A stretch of 64,000 nt of DNA from Bacteroidota bacterium (GTDB lineage Bacteria > Bacteroidota > Bacteroidia > Bacteroidales > JAADJA01): the NCBI GenBank assembly GCA_020444515.1, contig JAHLKX010000012.1, positions 48,910-112,909 on the forward strand. The letters run 5' to 3'. How positions within the stretch are numbered: position 1 is the first letter of the stretch; the number at the start of each line of letters is the position of its first letter. A program made the position numbers and the translations under genes. The notes below the pieces were generated by a model. The model saw nothing but the letters and a program-made list of their open reading frames with translations, searched no databases and was not told where the DNA came from. Below, in pieces: positions 37,753 through 45,258 of this stretch.

Positions 37753-37783
37753 GTTGCTGGTTGGTAACTATTTTACCAGCAAC
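37753..37783 (-). other. Intergenic hairpin with CCAGCAAC repeats
   Basis: GTTGCTGGT (37753-37761) pairs perfectly with ACCAGCAAC (37775-37783). Further GTTGC-type copies flank it. It fills the 87 bp gap between the two LRR genes and may be a repeat element or an mRNA stability hairpin. Confidence 0.45.
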
Positions 37784-37802
37784 TAGAAACCAGTGACTGT
37801 TT

Positions 37803-40514
37803 TTATAGTTTTATCATTTTTCTGGTTTGTATTCCATTATTAATTTTTAAAGTGCAGATATAAACACCCGCTGGTAAATCATCTGCTTGCCAGATGAGTT
37901 GGCCTGTTCCCGGAATACATTCTTCCTGTAAAAACTCCTCTACAAGTTGTCCGGTTTGGTTGCAAATTTTCAGACAGACCTTTCCTGGATCATCAACATA
38001 ATATTCAATGATTGCTGAATTTGTTAAAGGATTTGGGTGAATGATCAATTGATCTGTAAATTCCGGAATTTCTGCAGACAAGGCTTCACATGCAAGTGAT
38101 ACCTCTTCCGGGCTGTTACAACCGGAGGCGTTGTTGAATATCCAAACTGTACCGGCTGGACTTGCCAAATAATCGCAAATACTTTGTACTGCACAACTAG
38201 ACAAGGATTCATTCTCCCATATTTTCAAATCAGTAACGGTCCCCGCCTCTATGTTTTCCAGTCCGGATAAACTGGTCAAGTGAGGATTGTTCTGGATCGA
38301 TAGGATGCCACCAATGGCCGTGAGGCTCTCCAGCCCTTCCAGACTTGCCAATGCATTATTCCCCCCTACCCAGTACCAACCAATGCATAAATGACCTCCA
38401 ATGGTGGTTAAATTGTTTAAGCCTGCAAAATTGACTAGTCCATTATTATTCCAAATATCACACTTCCCTCCAATAGAGGTGAGGTTGTGCAACCCAATAA
38501 AATCAATCAGGCCATCATTATAAAATATGATCATGTTGTCTCCAACCGTAACCAGGGAATTCAGTCCATTCAGGTTGGTTAATGCATCATTATCATATAT
38601 ATTGAGGCTCCCTCCGATGGAAACCAGATTCCCCAAGCCGGTGAGGCTGGTTAAAGATGGATTATCAAAAATAGCACAACCAGATGATAATGTCACAATA
38701 TTTTCGAGCCCGGTTAAACTGGTCAATCCCTCATTATCCTGAATAATAAGCATACCGCCGATGGCAGTAACATTGTCAAGGCCGGTTAGATTAGTCAGCT
38801 GATGGCTGAGCTCAACTTTAAAATACCCACCAATGGATGTTAGGTTGGCCAGTCCTGTCAGACTTTCCAAATTTGGGTTCCCAATGCCTGAATTAATATC
38901 ACCGATTGAAAAGTTACCCCAAATTGAGGTTAACGGATTTAACCCATTCAAATTAGTAATATCATCCCCTTGAATGGTTACTTCTCCTTCTATTTCAGAG
39001 CATCCCGGATAGTTGATCTGAAAACTGTCAATTTGTGCTTGAGTTGTGAATATAATCCCTTCGGGCAGACATGATGCCACTGCATCGCAGGCATCCTGCA
39101 CTTCTTCCGGGCTGTTGCAGCCAGGGGCGTTGTTATAGATTTCTACAGAACCATTGGGACTGGCCAGGTAATCGCATATGCTTTGCACCTCGCAAGTGGA
39201 CAATGACGAATTTTCATAAATATATATATCATTTATTGAAGAAGCTTCAATATTATTCAAGCCCGATAAACTGGATAAAACTTCATTGTCAAAAACCCAC
39301 AAGCTACCCCCGACAGAAGTCAGATTTTCTAATGCTGTTATACTTGTTAAAGATGAATTCCCACCGTAAAACCAGTGGCCTATTATAACACTTCCTCCAA
39401 TTGAATTCAGATTTTGTAAACCAAATAAACTGGTCAGGTTAGAGTTACCGCTTAAATGCAAATCCCCTCCAATTGCAGTAAGATTTTCCAATCCTGATAA
39501 GCTTGTCATGCCATTTTGGTTTTGGACAAGAAGGTATCCATTGATAGAGATAAGATTCTCTAAACCTGTTAAACTCGATAAGTAACTATTTTCATTGATT
39601 CTGAGATTTCCATTAATTAAGCTAATATTGTCAAGTCCTGTTAGGCTGGTTAAAGGATTATATGCCAAATATAAATCACCTCCGATGGAACTCACATTTT
39701 CCAAACCTGCTAAATTAGTAAGAGCATCGTTTGCAAAAATGGAAAGACCTCCACCAATTGAATCCAGGTTACTCAATTCCATTAAATTGGTAATCCCATC
39801 AATCGAGTTCAGACTTAGTTCGCCTTCAACCGTTGATAGGTTTTCCAATCCGGCAAGACTACATAAAGAATTATTAAAATAAATATGCAATCCTCCAACG
39901 CTTGTCAGGTTATTTAGGCCTGTTAAACTAGTAAGTGCAGGATTAAACCTGATCTCAAAGTCACCATCAACATGGATTAAATTATTTAATCCCGCCAAAC
40001 TGGTAAGAGCTGGATTACCCATTTGATTATAGCCAGCCAGAAACGTTCCAACAGATAGACTTCCCGGAACATGGGTTATATTCTCCAATCCTGACAAATT
40101 GGTCAGGGATTCATTTCCATAAATTTTAATATTACCACCAAGTGTATTAACATTATCCAATCCTGATAAATTTGTTAGGGCTGAATTACGTTTAATGAGG
40201 AGATCTCCCCCTATGGTATTCAAATTTTCTAAACCTGATAAATTAGTCAGGGATGGATTGGTTAAATAATAATCGGTACCTATGAGTAAATTATTGCCGA
40301 TGGAAGTCACAACACTGAGACCGCTCAGATTCGTAATATCATTCCCATTTATCTTTACATCCCCTTCTATTTCTGTGCAATTGGGATAATTGATCTGAAA
40401 ACTGTCAATTTGTTCCTGGGTTGTGAAAGTGATTCCTTCGGGCAGGCAGGGTTGTGCTTGAATAAATACCTGAATTAACAGCATAACTAAAGTTAATAAT
40501 GTTACGTTTTTCAT
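37803..40514 (-). CDS. T9SS-exported LRR protein with two repeat modules
   Basis: This protein has 903 residues, a signal (MKNVTLLTLVMLLIQVFIQAQ) and two modules of the same kind as its neighbour (about 20-470 and 470-810). The caps are CLPEGITFTTQEQ at the start and SICDYLASPNG with APGCNSPEEV at the end. About ten to fifteen 23-24 residue repeats per module carry TSLTGLxNLxSIGG patterns. The T9SS sorting domain runs from IHPNPLTN to RKMIKL. The protein should be exported to the cell surface, where the solenoids probably bind a protein or glycan. It is the first gene of the unit that ends with the second subtilase and lies behind LytTR promoter E. Its ribosome site (GAAGTCATT before ATG) is a weakened form of the island's GGAGGT leader. 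Confidence 0.86.
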   Translation of the reverse strand: MKNVTLLTLVMLLIQVFIQAQPCLPEGITFTTQEQIDSFQINYPNCTEIEGDVKINGNDITNLSGLSVVTSIGNNLLIGTDYYLTNPSLTNLSGLENLNTIGGDLLIKRNSALTNLSGLDNVNTLGGNIKIYGNESLTNLSGLENITHVPGSLSVGTFLAGYNQMGNPALTSLAGLNNLIHVDGDFEIRFNPALTSLTGLNNLTSVGGLHIYFNNSLCSLAGLENLSTVEGELSLNSIDGITNLMELSNLDSIGGGLSIFANDALTNLAGLENVSSIGGDLYLAYNPLTSLTGLDNISLINGNLRINENSYLSSLTGLENLISINGYLLVQNQNGMTSLSGLENLTAIGGDLHLSGNSNLTSLFGLQNLNSIGGSVIIGHWFYGGNSSLTSITALENLTSVGGSLWVFDNEVLSSLSGLNNIEASSINDIYIYENSSLSTCEVQSICDYLASPNGSVEIYNNAPGCNSPEEVQDACDAVASCLPEGIIFTTQAQIDSFQINYPGCSEIEGEVTIQGDDITNLNGLNPLTSIWGNFSIGDINSGIGNPNLESLTGLANLTSIGGYFKVELSHQLTNLTGLDNVTAIGGMLIIQDNEGLTSLTGLENIVTLSSGCAIFDNPSLTSLTGLGNLVSIGGSLNIYDNDALTNLNGLNSLVTVGDNMIIFYNDGLIDFIGLHNLTSIGGKCDIWNNNGLVNFAGLNNLTTIGGHLCIGWYWVGGNNALASLEGLESLTAIGGILSIQNNPHLTSLSGLENIEAGTVTDLKIWENESLSSCAVQSICDYLASPAGTVWIFNNASGCNSPEEVSLACEALSAEIPEFTDQLIIHPNPLTNSAIIEYYVDDPGKVCLKICNQTGQLVEEFLQEECIPGTGQLIWQADDLPAGVYICTLKINNGIQTRKMIKL

Positions 40515-40583
40515 AATGACTTCTTTTATAATTAAACCCTTTAGTTAAATTTAGAACTGATGAATTGATTATTTATAGCAATG

Positions 40584-40653
40584 TAAATTTACAATGCTGA
40601 GAAGGCTGAAATGAAACAGATCAGTAAACGCCCTGGATTTTTCAGTGAACCTT
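40584..40653 (-). promoter_or_regulatory. LytTR-type promoter E (degenerate)
   Basis: The -7-like box is TAAATTTA on the minus strand (40584-40591). Repeats GGCGTTTAC (40624-40632) and AAGGTTCAC (40645-40653) start at 33 and 54 bp, the same spacing as the other arrays. The flank also aligns with promoters A and B (ACAATGCTGA after the -7 box). It drives the LRR, LRR, subtilase unit. Confidence 0.5.
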
Positions 40654-40737
40654 GACCTTGATCAAGTATAGGGATAAAAAAGTTTATGTTTGATGTTCGC
40701 CTTGGAGCTCTTTTATTGGTTAAAAAGGAAATTGTTA

Positions 40738-43700
40738 TTATTTGTTTTCGAAGTATTTATGATACTCCTTCAAATCCCACTGCAAATCCATTTCCTCAAA
40801 CATTGCTTTTGCTTTCATAAGGCATTCAGTGCCATTCATGCCGTTGATTCTTTCTTTTTTATTGGATGTATCACGAAGGAATTTGCCAGCTTCGAAATAA
40901 GTTCGTGAAAGTTCAAGATAGCCAAATTCCTGGCCGTATTTTATTGATCTTTTGAAATTTAGTACAGCCTTGTTTGAATTGCCTTTCAGCCAATGGGCAA
41001 CAGCACGTAAACGGTAAGCTTCCGTAAGAAGTGCCCTGACTTTTTGCACCCGATGGATGAGGTCTTTGGTAGTTTTTAAAAGAATCTTTTTTGCGGGTTC
41101 ATGATCTTCTTTCAAATAAATTTCAGCGATTTTGAAATAGGATTTTGCAATCAGGTATTGTGAAATAGTAATAGGTACTTTTATTCCTTTCAAAATTTTT
41201 CCGGCTTCAAAAAGATTGGATTCGGCTTCTTTGAGTTCGTTGTTTAATGAAAACATCATTGAACGAAAACAAAAGGTCATGAAAAGAACAAGTGTATTAT
41301 TAGTCTTAATAGCAAGTTCAATTGACCTTTCTGAAGCTTTTTGCAGCTCAATAAATTTTCTGAATTTTATGTTTTGATATCCATTTAAGCGCTGCCAGGT
41401 CACTAATGTATAATTATTTTCAAATGCCTCTGACAGCTTTTTCATCATATCCAAAAGACGCAGAACAAGTTGTTCGTTACCCCATTCAGTCTGGCTACAA
41501 CCACTTATTAAATAATAATTCATTGGATGCCAATATTCTCCTATTCGAATACTATAGTTGAGGACATTATCTTCATCCTTTAGTTGTAATTTTTTCCCTG
41601 CATAGTAAGCCAAAAATGACTGACCAAGTTTTCCGATAAGGTATCCTTCATTATATTCTTCAGTTATATATTTTTCACTTTTTTCTAAAACCCGCTGTCC
41701 CATTTTAAAAAATTTCCCCGCAAACAGAAAAACTACACTTTCGCCAAAAATCAAATAAGTATGAAATGAACCTATAATGTTTTCTTTAAATACGTTATTA
41801 TTTAACACAACAAACCTGTAGCCATAGGTGGATAAATAAAACATCTTCCCTGGATTAATTGAAGTTAATGCCTTAACATTGAAACTGTTTATTTTCAATA
41901 ATTTGTAATTTAATTCACCTGGCATGGCATCTGGAATGAACTTATAAAAGTTAATCACATAAAAGCGCAAAAAAAGGCAATACATCAGGTAGATCTTTCT
42001 TTGAAATTCTGTTTCCGGATAGGGTTTGAAGTAATATGACCGAACCAGATCATAATATTTATCCGCTTCAATATATTGACCGCATGCAAAATTTGCATAA
42101 AACAGTTTCTCCTGCAGATCAACAACTTTTTGGGGATCAGGAGATTCATTTTGTTGAATGCACAAATGAAGTGCTTTTTTAAGAAATGTTACTGCTTCGG
42201 TGGAAGCACCGGAACGCATCGACTCGTCACCGGCTTTTATCAGGTATTCTTCTGTTTTCTCTGCTTGACCCGCTTTGCTGTAATGATGTGCCAGCATACC
42301 ATAAAATTCATGAATACGCCCGGCAAAAACCTTTTCGATAGATCCTGCAATTTTCAGGTGCAACTCTTTTTTTGTCTTTTCTACAATAGATTCATAAGTG
42401 GCCTGCTGCGCCAGGGCATGCTTAAAAAGAAACTCCACCTCATCCTTAGTTTTTCGTTCATTGATCAACTGGACATCCTTTAAATATTCAAGCTTGTTGT
42501 CCATCTCTTCGATGGTTTGGGCTGCTTCTTCCAACACTTTATAATAAAAGTTCCTGCCGATCACGGAGGCGGTTCGTAGCAGATTTTTGGTTTTGTCATC
42601 CAGCCGGTCAATCCTGGATAATATGACATTGTCAATAGATTCGGGAATGTTCGCGTACTTTATATTTTCGGTGAGGACAAAATGATTGTTTTTGATTTCG
42701 ATCAACCCTTCATCCAAAAACGACCGGATCACTTCCTCAATGAAAAATGGATTTCCTTTAGATCTTTGGATAATCAGGTTATTGATTTCTTCGGGTAGTT
42801 CAACTTTATCCAATAAATTTTCGATCAATTCATCCGATTGTCCACTTGCTAAAGGATCTATGCGAATTTCCAGATGATATTCTTTTAGATTTTCATTTAG
42901 GAAATTTTGGATTCGATCACCTGTTTCTTTATACCCAGGCCTGAAAACATTTACAAACAGAATCCTTTGCTTCTGCACCAGCTTAAACAATGATTCCATG
43001 AATATCACTGAAGTCATATCGCACCAGTGTGCATCTTCAATAACAATCATAATGGGTCGAATCGAAGAAGCCCTGGAAAGCAGATCACGCATATTTTTCA
43101 ATATTAGGTTTTCAAGGGCTTCACCTTCAATATCTTTTATTCGTTCTTTGGATTTACCCTCTAACCTGTATCCCATCATGGTTGCGATGAAAGGGAATAT
43201 TTCATCAAAAGCTTCAGGATAAATTCTTTTGATATTGCTTTCCAGTTTTCCCAAGGCAGTTTCTGTCAAATCTTCTTCCATGATCCCAGCCCAGGATTTG
43301 ATGATCTGAATGATTGGATGGAAACTGAGATTTTTACCGTTTGAGATCGCCCTGCCCTCGAACAAAGCCACTTTTTTACTGATTTGGGTTTCTTTTAATT
43401 CTGCTATTAGACGCGATTTCCCAATGCCTGCCACTCCCGAAATATTAACAACCGATCCGCGCCCATTGATCAGTTGCATGATTTGTTTTTCAAGTAGTTT
43501 AAATTCTTCAACTCTTCCTACCATGTGCGAATTGATCATCCGGCTTTGATTTGCCCCAGCAACCTTTACCTGTTTTTTTCCCAGAACCTGGTATACCGGC
43601 AAAGGTGCTTTCAATCCCTTTACAGGCACAGGCTCCAGTATCTGAAAGTCAATTTTTTCTTTTGTTTTATCAAAGGTTTCTTTACCTGTTAGCACCTGAC

Positions 43701-44148
43701 CTGGTCCAGCAATATCGCAGATACGGGATGCTATGGTTACCGTTTCTCCCATTAAGGTATATTGTTCCTGTTTTTTCAACCCTATTTTCCCTGTAAACAC
43801 AACACCGGTCTTTATGCCCATTTTTATATTCAATGGGGATGCAATTTCTTGGTTTTGGTTAAATCCAGAAAATTTACTTTGAATTTCCAATGCAGCCCTT
43901 ACAGCCCGAAACGATGTATGTTCAATGGCCCCAAAAATCCCAAAAGAGGATACTACGGAATCACCCATCATTTCATTTACATTTCCCCCATAGAGTTCAA
44001 TGGCGGTAATAATCAGTTTCATGTAACTGTTCAAAATCCGGGTTACATCTTCTGCTTCTGTTTTCTCTGATAATTCATTGATACCCGTAAGCTCTGAATA
44101 TAGGATGGTGGCCTGTTTTTTTTCTGATCCTTTTAGTTGAGGTTCCAT
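40738..44148 (-). CDS. Class III cyclase-like domain fused to an AAA ATPase and TPR region
   Basis: This 1,136-residue cytoplasmic protein has a class III nucleotide cyclase domain (about 10-190), an AAA ATPase (Walker A GVAGIGKSR with Lys 244; Walker B IVIEDAHW near 375), a winged-helix-like stretch and a long TPR-like helical tail. In the cyclase, the first metal Asp is Glu 19 (YSELTG), the second is kept (Asp 63 in MMGDSVVSSFG), the base-recognising Lys is Glu 59 and the transition-state Asn is Thr 138 (TVTIASR), while Arg 142 is kept. It may be weakly active or a nucleotide sensor. A three-repeat LytTR array drives it. A remnant of a second copy lies at 27083-27151. Confidence 0.88.
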   Translation of the reverse strand: MEPQLKGSEKKQATILYSELTGINELSEKTEAEDVTRILNSYMKLIITAIELYGGNVNEMMGDSVVSSFGIFGAIEHTSFRAVRAALEIQSKFSGFNQNQEIASPLNIKMGIKTGVVFTGKIGLKKQEQYTLMGETVTIASRICDIAGPGQVLTGKETFDKTKEKIDFQILEPVPVKGLKAPLPVYQVLGKKQVKVAGANQSRMINSHMVGRVEEFKLLEKQIMQLINGRGSVVNISGVAGIGKSRLIAELKETQISKKVALFEGRAISNGKNLSFHPIIQIIKSWAGIMEEDLTETALGKLESNIKRIYPEAFDEIFPFIATMMGYRLEGKSKERIKDIEGEALENLILKNMRDLLSRASSIRPIMIVIEDAHWCDMTSVIFMESLFKLVQKQRILFVNVFRPGYKETGDRIQNFLNENLKEYHLEIRIDPLASGQSDELIENLLDKVELPEEINNLIIQRSKGNPFFIEEVIRSFLDEGLIEIKNNHFVLTENIKYANIPESIDNVILSRIDRLDDKTKNLLRTASVIGRNFYYKVLEEAAQTIEEMDNKLEYLKDVQLINERKTKDEVEFLFKHALAQQATYESIVEKTKKELHLKIAGSIEKVFAGRIHEFYGMLAHHYSKAGQAEKTEEYLIKAGDESMRSGASTEAVTFLKKALHLCIQQNESPDPQKVVDLQEKLFYANFACGQYIEADKYYDLVRSYYFKPYPETEFQRKIYLMYCLFLRFYVINFYKFIPDAMPGELNYKLLKINSFNVKALTSINPGKMFYLSTYGYRFVVLNNNVFKENIIGSFHTYLIFGESVVFLFAGKFFKMGQRVLEKSEKYITEEYNEGYLIGKLGQSFLAYYAGKKLQLKDEDNVLNYSIRIGEYWHPMNYYLISGCSQTEWGNEQLVLRLLDMMKKLSEAFENNYTLVTWQRLNGYQNIKFRKFIELQKASERSIELAIKTNNTLVLFMTFCFRSMMFSLNNELKEAESNLFEAGKILKGIKVPITISQYLIAKSYFKIAEIYLKEDHEPAKKILLKTTKDLIHRVQKVRALLTEAYRLRAVAHWLKGNSNKAVLNFKRSIKYGQEFGYLELSRTYFEAGKFLRDTSNKKERINGMNGTECLMKAKAMFEEMDLQWDLKEYHKYFENK

Positions 44149-44201
44149 GGCTTCTCAGGTTGGAAAAGAGTTTATAAATATACTATAATTTAACGGCTTT
44201 T

Positions 44202-44292
44202 CAAAGTTAATATGAGGAGCCTCAGAATTTTAAGAAAATACAAAAACGATGGAACAGAATGTAGGAACGTATCAAAATGGATGATTATCGTT
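44202..44292 (-). promoter_or_regulatory. LytTR-type promoter G of the cyclase gene
   Basis: The -7 box is TAACTTTG on the minus strand (44202-44209). Three repeats, ATCGTTTTT, TACGTTCCT and AACGATAAT, start at exactly 33, 54 and 75 bp. The second and third match eight of nine consensus positions. No -33 box is seen. The leader to the ATG at 44148 is about 47 bases. Confidence 0.65.
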
Positions 44293-44347
44293 GAATATAA
44301 ATCTTGCAGGTAATATAGTATGTTGCTATAGAATCGGATACATTCCC

Positions 44348-45094
44348 CTAGGTAAGGCTATTGAATAAATTAAGCAGCATTTCACGTTTTCGAAAAGAAA
44401 CCGGAACAACCGAGCTATCTGACATGATCACATCACCACTATCGGTCTTATCAAAATAACTGAGTTTATTTATATTGATAATATGGGATTTATGAATACG
44501 ATGAAAACCCCTGTCGATCAGCATCCCTTCCCATTCCTTGATGGCAACACAAACAATAACTTTACGACCATCTTCAATATAAAAAGTGGAATAATTTCCA
44601 TCGGCTTCAATTCTTATGATATCGGTTGTATTTACTAAATGGACATGCTCGCTTGTTTTCAGGATTATTTTATCGGATTTATTCAGGGCTTTAATATTTG
44701 CCTCCAATGCCTTGAACTGCATTTTTTCCTCTACCCTGATCAGGTCATCAGCCCGGTTAATGGCTAAAGAAAGTTCTTCGGCATCAATGGGCTTTAGTAT
44801 ATAATCGATGGCTCCAAATTTATAGCCCTTGATGGCATATTCCATGTATCCTGAGATAAAAATCACTTTAAAATCAGGTTTGTCAAAATGTTTGAGCAAG
44901 TCGAAACCACTTCCATCCGGCATCTTTACATCCAAAATAATAAGATCGGGATTATGCTCATTGATCGACGAAACACCTGACTTTACACTTTCTGCAACGG
45001 CCGCTATTGTTACATTGGGGCAATACGATTCTATCGTTCTCGCGATTAATTCACTAACCATGGGCTCATCATCAATAATGATCAATTTAATCAT
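44348..45094 (-). CDS. LytTR-family response regulator without an adjacent kinase
   Basis: This 248-residue regulator has a receiver domain with IIIDDEP at about 8-9, the phospho-accepting Asp at 55 (IILDVKMPDG) and Lys at 101 (YILKPI), then a LytTR DNA-binding domain at about 145-243 (IIRIEADGNYSTFY, GFHRIHKSHIIN). It is close in size and layout to the regulator at 30527-31282. No kinase gene lies beside it. The kinase at 52539-55196, 7.4 kb away, is a possible partner, since that gene has no regulator. It lies between a LytTR array and a target gene, so it is a prime candidate to bind the arrays. No clear promoter was found. Confidence 0.9.
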   Translation of the reverse strand: MIKLIIIDDEPMVSELIARTIESYCPNVTIAAVAESVKSGVSSINEHNPDLIILDVKMPDGSGFDLLKHFDKPDFKVIFISGYMEYAIKGYKFGAIDYILKPIDAEELSLAINRADDLIRVEEKMQFKALEANIKALNKSDKIILKTSEHVHLVNTTDIIRIEADGNYSTFYIEDGRKVIVCVAIKEWEGMLIDRGFHRIHKSHIININKLSYFDKTDSGDVIMSDSSVVPVSFRKREMLLNLFNSLT

Positions 45095-45174
45095 GACACT
45101 TTTTTCGAGGAAGAGTAAATATACATAAAATCTCCCACATATAATTATCCTGAAATTTAATCAAGTAAAAACTG

Positions 45175-45194
45175 AAATTGAGGTGATGGGATAA
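45175..45194 (-). repeat. Copy of the 3' end of the ABC exporter gene
   Basis: Exactly the 20 bp at 14391-14410 (last six codons and stop of the ABC exporter gene). It lies downstream of the second copy of the beta-helix gene, as the first copy does, suggesting that the gene was copied together with this flank. Confidence 0.65.
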
Positions 45195-45196
45195 TT

Positions 45197-45226
45197 AAAA
45201 AACGGGCAACCCCAAAGGGTCACCCG
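45197..45226 (-). terminator. Rho-independent terminator of the second beta-helix gene
   Basis: On the minus strand CGGGTGACCC (45226-45217) pairs with GGGTTGCCCG (45212-45203) except for two positions, followed by six T at 45197-45202. It lies 33 bp after the stop at 45259. Confidence 0.7.
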
Positions 45227-45258
45227 CAATCCCGTGATTAACTAATGAAACGGGGGGA

